Positions 1 through 5,723 of a stretch of DNA of 6,093 nucleotides are shown here, piece by piece (the first letter of the stretch is position 1; every line of letters begins with the position of its first letter). A program made the position numbers and the translations under genes. The DNA is taken from positions 1 to 6,093 of the forward strand of contig JAKBTP010000030.1 of NCBI GenBank assembly GCA_021844355.1. Reading direction: 5' to 3'. The notes beneath the pieces are model-generated. The model worked only from the letters and a program-made list of their open reading frames with translations, had not been told where the DNA came from and did not search any database. This DNA is from a bacterium (GTDB lineage Bacteria > Chloroflexota > Dormibacteria > Aeolococcales > Bog-877).

Positions 1-1184
1 TGGACGACGACCTGCATGCGGTCCTGCGTGAGGTCAAGCGGGTCTTCCAAGTCCACTTCCCGGTGGTGCGCGACGACCAGACGGTGGAGCTGTACACCGG
101 TTTCCGCGTGCACCACAACCTGGCACGGGGCCCCGCCAAGGGCGGGGTGCGCTATGAGCCGCACGCCGACCTCGAGGCCACCAAGGCCCAGGCGATGCTG
201 ATGAGCTGGAAGACGGCGGTGATGTCGCTGCCGTTCGGGGGCGCCGCGGGCGCCGTCCGGGTGGCGCCGGAGCAGCTCAGCTCCCGGGAGCTGGAGCGGC
301 TCACGAGGCGCTTCACCACCGAGATCGCATTGCTCTTGGGGCCGGAGCGTGACATCCCCGCGCCCGACATCGGCACCAACCCCCAGGTCATGGCCTGGAT
401 GATGGACACGCTGTCGATGCACGCCGGTTTCTCGGTCACCGCCGCGGTCACCGGCAAACCGGTCGAGGCGGGTGGGTCGCTCGGCCGCATCGAGGCTCCC
501 GGGCGGGGACTGGCCACCGTCTTGATGCACACGGTGCGCAACACTGGTCTCACCCTGGAGGGCGCCAGCGTGGCCGTGGAAGGATTCGGAGCGGTGGGCG
601 CTACCTGCGCCCGGCTGCTCACGGCCGCGGGGTGCCGCGTGGTCGCCGTCTGCGACCACACCGGCGGTTGGCACAACGACAACGGGCTGGACATCGCCAC
701 CCTGGAGAAGCTCAAGGCGGAGGGTGCCCGGGCGCACGAGGGCGGAGTGCCGGGCGAGCCCATATCCCGCGAGGAGCTGCTGGCGCTGCCGGTCACGGTG
801 CTGGTGCCCGCCTCGGTGGAGAGCGTCATCAACTCGGAGAACGCGGCGCGGGTGAGGGCGCGGATCGTGGCCGAGGGGGCCAACGGCCCGGTCACCCCCG
901 CCGCCGAGGCGGTCCTCGCCGAGGATGGCACGGTGGTGATCCCGGACATCCTCGCCAACGCCGGCGGGGTGACCGTCTCGTACTTCGAGTGGGTCCAGGA
1001 CCTGCAGGCGTTTTTCTGGGACGAGGCGGAGATCTCCACCCAGCTGGAGCGGGCCATGGTTCGCGCCAGCGAGCAGGTCTTCGCCTACTCTGCCCGGCAC
1101 CACATCTCCCTGCGCCAGGCGGCCTACGCCATCGCCATCGGCAGGGTGGCCCGGGCCTCCTCGGCCCGCGGCATCTACCCCTGA
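1..1184 (+). CDS. Glu/Leu/Phe/Val dehydrogenase family protein, 5'-truncated, catalytic lysine missing
   Basis: The reading frame is open from base 3 to the TGA at 1182-1184, giving 393 residues. By comparison with the family, roughly 20-40 N-terminal residues lie off the left edge. Family members oxidatively deaminate glutamate or branched/aromatic amino acids with NAD(P) in the cytoplasm. Visible family motifs are: KGGVRYEP (Lys at 138-140), the MSWKTAV lysine (210-212), DIPAPDIGT with the catalytic-type Asp (366-368), GGSLGR (471-488), the Rossmann loop GFGAVG (582-599), NAGGVTVSYFEW (957-992) and the usual C-terminal RGIYP. The odd point is the active-site loop. Where glutamate dehydrogenases have P-x-GGGKGG, this protein has PFGGAAGA (231-254), so the catalytic Lys (K125 in the Clostridium symbiosum enzyme) is Ala, GCG at 246-248. 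The E-A-T-G-R-G substrate threonine is also Pro (498-500). The fold assignment is firm. Activity is doubtful, so no symbol is given. It could be a regulatory subunit or an enzyme with altered chemistry. Confidence 0.9.
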   Translation, partial: DDDLHAVLREVKRVFQVHFPVVRDDQTVELYTGFRVHHNLARGPAKGGVRYEPHADLEATKAQAMLMSWKTAVMSLPFGGAAGAVRVAPEQLSSRELERLTRRFTTEIALLLGPERDIPAPDIGTNPQVMAWMMDTLSMHAGFSVTAAVTGKPVEAGGSLGRIEAPGRGLATVLMHTVRNTGLTLEGASVAVEGFGAVGATCARLLTAAGCRVVAVCDHTGGWHNDNGLDIATLEKLKAEGARAHEGGVPGEPISREELLALPVTVLVPASVESVINSENAARVRARIVAEGANGPVTPAAEAVLAEDGTVVIPDILANAGGVTVSYFEWVQDLQAFFWDEAEISTQLERAMVRASEQVFAYSARHHISLRQAAYAIAIGRVARASSARGIYP

Positions 1185-1189
1185 GCGTC

Positions 1190-1209
1190 CTGGCGGATCA
1201 GCCCGCCAG
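1190..1209. terminator. Hairpin at the convergent gene junction, possible bidirectional terminator
   Basis: CTGGCGG (1190-1196) pairs perfectly with CCGCCAG (1203-1209) around a six-base loop. It lies where the dehydrogenase gene (ending 1184) and the leftward response regulator gene (ending 1198) converge, and it covers the regulator's stop codon. There is no T-run on either side, so it is not a classical intrinsic terminator. U-less hairpins of this kind are proposed as terminators in high-GC bacteria. Seven GC-rich base pairs could also arise by chance in DNA of this composition. Confidence 0.35.
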
Positions 1210-2007
1210 CTGACGGGGCCGCGAGGGTGGCAGCACCCGCTCCGGCTGGTACTCGAAGCGGTATCCCGCCCCAATCACCACGTGGATGTAGCGGGGGCCG
1301 TCCTCCCGGGGCTGGATCTTGCGCCTGAGCCGGTAGAGGTGGGCGTCCAGGGACCGCACCTGGTAGGGGTCGCGCCGGCGCCAGACCTCGGCGATGAGCT
1401 GAGGCCGGGAGACCACCCGGCCGGCGTGGCGGGCCAGGGTCGTCAGGATCCCGAACTCGGTGGGGGTGAGGGCCACCTGGCGCTCGTCCCGGCGCACCTC
1501 GTGCCGCCCGAGGTCGATGGAGAGGCCGGGGAACTGCAGCCGCTCGGGGGCCGCGGCGGACCTGAGGAGCTTGGCCCGACGCAGGCGAGCGTTGATCCGG
1601 GCCACCAGCTCGCGCACCTCGAAGGGCTTGCGCAGGTAGTCGTCGGCCCCCACCTCCAGCCCCACGACCACGTCCTCTGACTCGTGGAGGCAGGAGACCA
1701 TCATCACCGTGGAGCGGACGCCGGCGGCCCGCAGCCGCCGGCAGACCTCCACGCCGTTGAGGTCGGGGAGGACCAGGTCCAGGATGATCAGGTCCGGGTG
1801 GGCCTCACCGGCCAGCCGCAGCCCGGCGGTACCGGTGCCCGCGGTGGCCACCTCGTAGCCGTTCTCGGCCGCGATGACCTGCACCAGCTGCAGCATGGCG
1901 GGGTCGTCGTCGATCACCAGCAGCCGGGCGGTGTGCGCTCCCAGGCCGGGCGCCGGAGAGGGTGCGCTCCAGTCGCCGGTGGGGGCGGGCGCGGGTGCCT
2001 CGATCAC
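1198..2007 (-). CDS. OmpR/PhoB-family two-component response regulator
   Basis: This 269-residue protein reads from GTG (2007-2005) to TGA (1200-1198). Residues 1-27 are a Pro/Ala-rich extension. Residues 28-148 form a receiver domain with the acidic pocket D33/D34 (LLVIDDDP), phosphoacceptor D77 (LIILDLVLP), switch Ser105 and conserved K127 in the DDYLRKPF motif. Residues 155-254 form a winged-helix DNA-binding domain (LTPTEFGIL, then a recognition helix near 216-231 and the wing hairpin ending GAGYRFEY). It should be phosphorylated by a sensor kinase and bind DNA as a dimer. No kinase gene is in the window, so the partner is unknown. It is transcribed divergently from the sortase gene, which makes that gene a possible target. 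GTG 2007 is the only usable start ahead of the receiver domain. It has no close Shine-Dalgarno sequence (an AGGGGG lies about 20 bases upstream), so the mRNA may be leaderless. Confidence 0.93.
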   Translation of the reverse strand: MIEAPAPAPTGDWSAPSPAPGLGAHTARLLVIDDDPAMLQLVQVIAAENGYEVATAGTGTAGLRLAGEAHPDLIILDLVLPDLNGVEVCRRLRAAGVRSTVMMVSCLHESEDVVVGLEVGADDYLRKPFEVRELVARINARLRRAKLLRSAAAPERLQFPGLSIDLGRHEVRRDERQVALTPTEFGILTTLARHAGRVVSRPQLIAEVWRRRDPYQVRSLDAHLYRLRRKIQPREDGPRYIHVVIGAGYRFEYQPERVLPPSRPRQLAG

Positions 2008-2013
2008 GGGCCG

Positions 2014-2019
2014 ATTGTG
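2014..2019 (-). promoter_or_regulatory. Candidate -10 box for a leaderless response regulator transcript
   Basis: On the minus strand, CACAAT (2019-2014) matches the -10 consensus TATAAT at four of six bases, including the key A at position 2 and T at position 6. It ends six bases before the GTG start. Transcription starting about seven bases downstream would begin at the start codon itself, which fits the lack of a nearby ribosome binding site. No convincing -35 box was found. This is inference from spacing. Confidence 0.25.
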
Positions 2020-2038
2020 TTGCGAGACCCCCTGAACT

Positions 2039-2062
2039 ACCCGTCCTGGAACGACAACGGGT
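2039..2062. repeat. Inverted repeat ACCCGT-N12-ACGGGT in the divergent intergenic region
   Basis: ACCCGT (2039-2044) and ACGGGT (2057-2062) are perfect inverted copies separated by 12 bases, with centres about 18 bases apart. They sit between the response regulator start (2007) and the sortase start (2150), where an operator for either gene would be expected. OmpR-family regulators more often bind direct repeats, so this may belong to another regulator or be chance. The arms are only six bases long. Confidence 0.2.
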
Positions 2063-2093
2063 GGGTAACAAGGTGCCCCACGGCTGTGACGGA

Positions 2094-2122
2094 TGGCGAG
2101 CGCCGGGGCGCGGGACTACCAT
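2094..2122 (+). promoter_or_regulatory. Candidate promoter of the sortase gene
   Basis: TGGCGA (2094-2099) and TACCAT (2117-2122) are separated by 17 bases. They match the -35 and -10 consensus hexamers at three and four positions. A start near 2129 would leave a leader of about 20 bases containing the AGGAG ribosome binding site at 2140-2144. The match is modest and unverified. Confidence 0.28.
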
Positions 2123-2149
2123 GAGGGCGAGACCGGATCAGGAGTGGAG

Positions 2150-2821
2150 ATGAGGATTCGACGCCCGTCGGGGGGGCGGAGGAGCCGGCTGGCCACCTCG
2201 ATGACGGCGGCCGGCGCGGTGCTGGTCCTGGCCGGGATCGGGGTGCTGGTGCCGCCGCTGCTGGGGGTCTGGCAGCGGGGCGGCCACGACCACCAGCTGC
2301 TGCAGAAGTGGCTGGGCAGCAAGGGGGCGATCACCAAGGTCCTCCCGTCCCAGGTGGTGGCGCCGGCGGGCTCCAGCAGCCCGGGGGCGGTGGCCGCCTG
2401 TGGCACCGGCTCGCCCTCAAGCGAGTACCTTCTGGTGTCCTTTCCCACCCTGCCCGGGATCGAGGGGGTGGCCGGCAACGGCAGCTGGGCCCTCCTGACC
2501 GAGCGCTCCGTGGTCCACTACTCCGCCTCCCCGGGCCCCGGACAGGAGGGCAACATGCTGATCGCCCTGCACCGGGAGCCCGACTTCGAGCCGCTGGGCA
2601 ACCTCCGGGTCGGCGACCCCATCGTCATCACCAGCCGCGCCTGCACCAAATTCACCTACACCGTGACCCAGGTCTGGGTCGAGAGCCCCAACAAGGTGAC
2701 CCAGCTGGGGCAGCTCAGCGGTGGCAAGTACCTAACCCTCGTCACCTGCACCCCACTCTGGGTCGACACCCAGCGGATCGTCATCCGGGCTGAGCTCACC
2801 TCCAGCGCACCCACCACATAG
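2150..2821 (+). CDS. Class D/E-like sortase, membrane-anchored transpeptidase
   Basis: This 223-residue protein starts at ATG 2150, with AGGAG five bases upstream (2140-2144). An in-frame ATG at 2093 is less likely: it would put 19 extra, poorly hydrophobic residues ahead of the signal anchor. After an Arg-rich cytoplasmic N-terminus (residues 2-13), residues 14-41 form one hydrophobic transmembrane segment. The sortase domain fills the C-terminal half: VVHYSASPGPGQEGNMLIALHRE carries catalytic His141 (codon 2570-2572), then FEPLGNLRVGDPIVI, FTYTVTQVWV, LTLVTCTP with catalytic Cys200 (2747-2749), and TQRIVIRAEL with Arg209 (2774-2776). Sortases cleave a C-terminal LPxTG-like signal and join the protein to the cell wall or to another subunit. 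The His motif reads ALHRE where AGHR is usual. No sorting-signal protein is nearby, so this is an orphan or housekeeping sortase. The class is inferred from motif spacing only. Confidence 0.87.
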   Translation: MRIRRPSGGRRSRLATSMTAAGAVLVLAGIGVLVPPLLGVWQRGGHDHQLLQKWLGSKGAITKVLPSQVVAPAGSSSPGAVAACGTGSPSSEYLLVSFPTLPGIEGVAGNGSWALLTERSVVHYSASPGPGQEGNMLIALHREPDFEPLGNLRVGDPIVITSRACTKFTYTVTQVWVESPNKVTQLGQLSGGKYLTLVTCTPLWVDTQRIVIRAELTSSAPTT

Positions 2822-2886
2822 AGGGGGGGCGGTCCTCCCACACCACTAGATACGGCCTCTGGAGCCGGGGTCACCGTCGCGTGGTC

Positions 2887-2895
2887 TGGTATGCT
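2887..2895 (+). promoter_or_regulatory. Extended -10 promoter candidate for the guaB3-guaA-purD operon
   Basis: TGGTATGCT combines an extended -10 TG with TATGCT, which matches TATAAT at T1, A2, T3 and T6. A transcript starting near 2902 would have a leader of about 55 bases ending in the strong ribosome binding site of the next gene. The -35 region is poor (GGGTCA at 2868-2873, spacing 16), as is common with extended -10 promoters. It lies in the only gap of useful size upstream of the purine genes. Confidence 0.42.
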
Positions 2896-2940
2896 GGGGC
2901 CCGGGTCGGCGAGCTTTTGGGTGGTGGCTCCGCACCCCCG

Positions 2941-2949
2941 GAGGAGGTG
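2941..2949 (+). promoter_or_regulatory. Shine-Dalgarno sequence that fixes the guaB3 TTG start
   Basis: GAGGAGGTG contains the near-complete anti-16S match AGGAGGT (2942-2948), eight bases ahead of TTG 2957. It decides for TTG over the upstream in-frame ATG at 2891, which would add 22 residues translated from promoter and leader DNA and has no such site. CTCCG (2928-2932) can pair with CGGAG (2939-2943) and partly cover this site. Confidence 0.75.
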
Positions 2950-2956
2950 GTCGGGC

Positions 2957-4117
2957 TTGGACATCGAACTGGGAAGGGGCAAGCGGGCCCGCCGCGCCTA
3001 CGGCTTCGACGAGGTGGCCCTGGTCCCCGGGAAGGTCACCATCAACCCGGACGAGATCGACATCTCCCTGCGCATCGGCGAGGTCGAGGTGCCGATCCCC
3101 ATCCTGGCGGCGGCCATGGACGGCGTGGTGGACCCTAAGTTCGCCATCGCCATGGGCCGGCTGGGGGGTCTGGCGGTCCTCAACCTGGACGGCATCAACT
3201 GCCGCTACGACGACCCCTCGGCTGTCTACCAGGAGATCGCCGAGGCGCCTCGGGAGCGGGTCAACACGCTGCTCCAGGAGCGCTACCGGGAGCCGGTCCG
3301 GGACGACCTGATCCAGGCCCGCATCGCCGAGGTCAAGGCGGCCGGGGTGCTGTGCGCCGTCTCCACCACCCCGGCCGCGGCCGAGCACCGGCTGCCGCTG
3401 GTAACCGAGGCGGGGGCGGACGTCTACGTGGTCCAGGGAACCGTCCTCACCGCCCGGCACATCTCCAGCTCCTACCGGCAGCTGGACTTCTCCCAGCTGA
3501 CCAGGGCTGCCAAGATGCCGGTGGTGGTGGGCAACTGCGTCGAGTACTACACGGCCCTGGAGCTGATGGCCACCGGGATAGACGGGATCCTGGTGGGGGT
3601 GGGCCCGGGGGCGGCCTGCACCACGAGGGGGGTCCTGGGGATCGGGGTTCCCCAGGTCACCGCCACCGCCGATGTGGCCCAGGCCCGCAACGACCACCGC
3701 CGCACCGGCGGCAAGCCGGTCACCGTGATCACCGACGGGGGGATGCGGGTCGGGGGCGACGTGACCAAGGCGCTGGCCTCGGGAGCCGACGCCGTCATGA
3801 TCGGCTCGGTCTTCGCCTCCGCCGAGGAGGCCCCGGGGCGTGGGCACCACTGGGGGATGGCCACTCCGGACCCCAACCTTCCCCGGGGCACCCGGATCAG
3901 GGTGGGCACCAAGGCCACCCTTCAGGAGCTGCTTCTCGGGCCCGCCCGCGTGGACGACGGCAGCCAGAACCTGGTGGGGGCGATCAAGGCGGCGATGGGG
4001 GTCTGCGGCGCCCGCACCATCGAGGAGTTCCAGCAGACCGAGCTGGTCATCGCCCCGGCCATCCTCACCGAGGGCAAGCTCTTCCAGCAGGCGCAGCAGG
4101 TCGGGATGGCCCGGTGA
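2957..4117 (+). CDS. guaB3: GuaB3 family IMP dehydrogenase (CBS-less, catalytic Cys retained)
   Basis: This 386-residue protein starts at TTG 2957 and opens MDIELGRGKRARRAYGFDEV, the typical GuaB3 N-terminus. It is a single IMPDH/GMP-reductase-type TIM barrel. The region around residues 85-120, where canonical GuaB carries two CBS domains, is short and has none. Other landmarks are AAAMDGVVDP (51-60), VVGNCVEYYTALELMATG (190-207), the catalytic loop VGVGPGAACTTRGVLGIG (213-230) with nucleophile Cys221 (codon 3617-3619), the phosphate-binding run ITDGGMRVGGD (258-268) with GADAVMIGS, and a C-terminal flap region HWGMATPDPNLPRGTRIRVGT. IMP dehydrogenase oxidises IMP to XMP with NAD+, the first committed step to GMP. 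Actinobacterial GuaB3 proteins such as the mycobacterial one lack this Cys motif and have no known function. The cyanobacterial type keeps it and, as I recall, has been shown to act as an IMP dehydrogenase. This protein resembles the latter. guaA follows 19 bases later, which supports the XMP-forming role. Family certain, activity inferred. Confidence 0.92.
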   Translation: MDIELGRGKRARRAYGFDEVALVPGKVTINPDEIDISLRIGEVEVPIPILAAAMDGVVDPKFAIAMGRLGGLAVLNLDGINCRYDDPSAVYQEIAEAPRERVNTLLQERYREPVRDDLIQARIAEVKAAGVLCAVSTTPAAAEHRLPLVTEAGADVYVVQGTVLTARHISSSYRQLDFSQLTRAAKMPVVVGNCVEYYTALELMATGIDGILVGVGPGAACTTRGVLGIGVPQVTATADVAQARNDHRRTGGKPVTVITDGGMRVGGDVTKALASGADAVMIGSVFASAEEAPGRGHHWGMATPDPNLPRGTRIRVGTKATLQELLLGPARVDDGSQNLVGAIKAAMGVCGARTIEEFQQTELVIAPAILTEGKLFQQAQQVGMAR

Positions 4118-4136
4118 GCGGCGGGGGGAGCGGCGG

Positions 4137-5723
4137 GTGAGCCTGGCAGCGGTCCGCGCCGGGAGCGCCGCCGCCCCCCCCACCGCCAGGCCGGAGACCG
4201 TCCTGGTGCTGGACTTCGGCTCCCAGTACAGCCAGCTGATCGCCCGCCGGATCCGGGAGCTGCGGGTGTACTGCGAGCTGGTCCCGGGCAACCTGCCGGC
4301 CGCCGAGGTGGCCGCCCGCGCTCCCCGCGGGCTGGTCCTGAGTGGCGGCCCGGCGAGCGTCTACGACCCGGAGGCGATCCACCCGGACCCCGGCATCTAC
4401 GAGCTGGGGCTGCCCATCCTGGGCATCTGCTACGGGATGCAGCTTCTGGCCCATGACCTCGGGGGCAGGGTCAGCCCCGCCGGACGCCGGGAGTACGGGC
4501 CGGCCGCCATGGTGGTCGATCGGGGCGACGGGCTGTTCACCGGACTGCCCTCCGAGCTGCCGGTGTGGATGAGCCATGGAGACGTCATCGATGAGCTGCC
4601 TCCGGGGTACGAGGCGGTGGCCCACACCGCCAACAGCCCGGTGGCGGCCATGGCCGGACCGATGGGTCGGTTCGGGATCCAGTTCCATCCCGAGGTGGCG
4701 CACACCCCCCAGGGGTCGGAGATGTTGCGCAACTTCCTCTACGGGAGCTGCGGCTGCCGCGGGGACTGGGCTCCCGAGGGCTTCGTCCAGCGCGCGGTGG
4801 CCGAGATCCGCCGCCAGGTGGGGGAGGAGCGGGTGATCTGCGCCCTCTCCGGGGGGGTGGACTCCGCGGTGGCCGCCACCCTGGTGCACCGCGCGGTCGG
4901 AGACCAGCTCACCTGCGTCTTCGTCGACAACGGTCTGCTGCGCCGGGGGGAGGCGGACCGGGTCATCGACGTTTTGACCCGCAACATGCGGATGCGGATC
5001 GAGCGGGTCGAGGCCCAGGACCGCTTCCTGGCCGCCCTCGCCGGGGTGGTGGACCCCGAGGAGAAGCGGCGGGTGGTGGGGCGGGAGTTCATCTCCGCCT
5101 TCGAGGAGGAGACCGGGAGGCTGGGCGGGGCGACCTTCCTGGCCCAGGGCACCCTCTACCCGGACGTGATCGAGAGCACCGCACCGGACACCTTCGCCGC
5201 CCACAAGATCAAGACCCATCACAACGTGGGTGGCCTTCCCTCGGGCATGCGGCTGCGGCTGGTGGAGCCGCTCCGCTACCTCTTCAAGGACGAGGTCCGC
5301 CAGGTGGGTCAGAGCCTGGGGCTGCCGGACGACCTCATCCATCGCCAGCCCTTCCCCGGGCCGGGGCTGGCCATCCGGGTCATCGGGGAGGTGACCCGGG
5401 AACGGCTGGAGACGGTGCGCAACGCCGACTGGGTGGTCATCGACGAGATGAAAAGGTCGGGGTTGTATGGCAAGGTCTGGCAGAGCTTCGCCATCCTCAC
5501 CCCGGTCAGCAGCGTCGGGGTGATGGGGGACTTCCGCACCTACGCCAACGTGGTGGCGGTGCGGATCGTGACCTCCGAGGACGGGATGACCGCTGACTGG
5601 GCCCGGGTCCCCTACGACGTCCTGGCGGACATCAGCCGGCGGATCGTCAACGAGGTCCCCAGCGTGAACCGGGTGGTCTACGACATCAGCAGCAAGCCGC
5701 CCTCCACCATCGAGTGGGAGTGA
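4137..5723 (+). CDS. guaA: Glutamine-hydrolysing GMP synthase
   Basis: This is a complete 528-residue GMP synthase, which amidates XMP to GMP using glutamine and ATP in the cytoplasm. The start is GTG 4137, with GGGGGGAG (4123-4130) six bases upstream. Residues 1-20 are a variable Ala/Pro-rich extension, and the next in-frame GTG would cut into the first beta strand. Residues 21-203 are the class I glutamine amidotransferase: LDFGSQYSQLIARRIRE, LSGGPASVYD, nucleophile Cys98 in GICYGMQ, and His184/Glu186 in FHPEV complete the triad. From about 215 comes the N-type ATP pyrophosphatase with P-loop SGGVDS (238-243). The C-terminal dimerisation domain holds HHNVGGLP (361-368), RQPFPGPGLAIR (403-414) and the XMP-binding tail KPPSTIEWE at the extreme end. 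Length and motifs are normal for the family. It follows guaB3 by 19 bases and overlaps purD, so it is probably co-transcribed and translationally coupled. A run of eight C (4174-4181) lies in the N-terminal extension. Confidence 0.98.
   Translation: MSLAAVRAGSAAAPPTARPETVLVLDFGSQYSQLIARRIRELRVYCELVPGNLPAAEVAARAPRGLVLSGGPASVYDPEAIHPDPGIYELGLPILGICYGMQLLAHDLGGRVSPAGRREYGPAAMVVDRGDGLFTGLPSELPVWMSHGDVIDELPPGYEAVAHTANSPVAAMAGPMGRFGIQFHPEVAHTPQGSEMLRNFLYGSCGCRGDWAPEGFVQRAVAEIRRQVGEERVICALSGGVDSAVAATLVHRAVGDQLTCVFVDNGLLRRGEADRVIDVLTRNMRMRIERVEAQDRFLAALAGVVDPEEKRRVVGREFISAFEEETGRLGGATFLAQGTLYPDVIESTAPDTFAAHKIKTHHNVGGLPSGMRLRLVEPLRYLFKDEVRQVGQSLGLPDDLIHRQPFPGPGLAIRVIGEVTRERLETVRNADWVVIDEMKRSGLYGKVWQSFAILTPVSSVGVMGDFRTYANVVAVRIVTSEDGMTADWARVPYDVLADISRRIVNEVPSVNRVVYDISSKPPSTIEWE

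Noticed and set aside
152..1057. 301-codon open frame on the minus strand opposite the dehydrogenase
   Set aside because: It is a Ser/Ala/Thr-rich translation with no family resemblance; the plus-strand dehydrogenase explains the region.
2093..2149. Upstream ATG extension of the sortase
   Set aside because: ATG 2150 has AGGAG at proper spacing and gives a normal Arg-rich start before the transmembrane segment; the extension would translate the likely promoter.
2821..2867. Possible terminator after the sortase (GAGG/CCTC and CGGC/GCCG pairings)
   Set aside because: The stems are only four bases with long or mismatched loops and no T-run; not distinguishable from chance in this composition.
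2891..2956. Upstream ATG extension of GuaB3
   Set aside because: The 22 extra residues do not resemble the family, and the strong Shine-Dalgarno sequence and homologous N-terminus both point to TTG 2957.
4174..4181. Run of eight C in the guaA N-terminal extension as a programmed frameshift site
   Set aside because: The frame is continuous through it into a complete GuaA, and nothing downstream suggests a useful alternative frame. It is at most a slippage-prone spot.
2846..4291. Long open frame (481 codons) on the minus strand opposite guaB3
   Set aside because: The translation is dominated by Gly, Asp, His, Val and Pro as expected for the antisense of a GC-rich gene, has no recognisable domain, and lies opposite a certain guaB3.
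4065..5342. Long open frame (425 codons) on the minus strand opposite guaA
   Set aside because: It is a compositional shadow of guaA with no domain motifs and no ribosome binding site; guaA is certain on the other strand.
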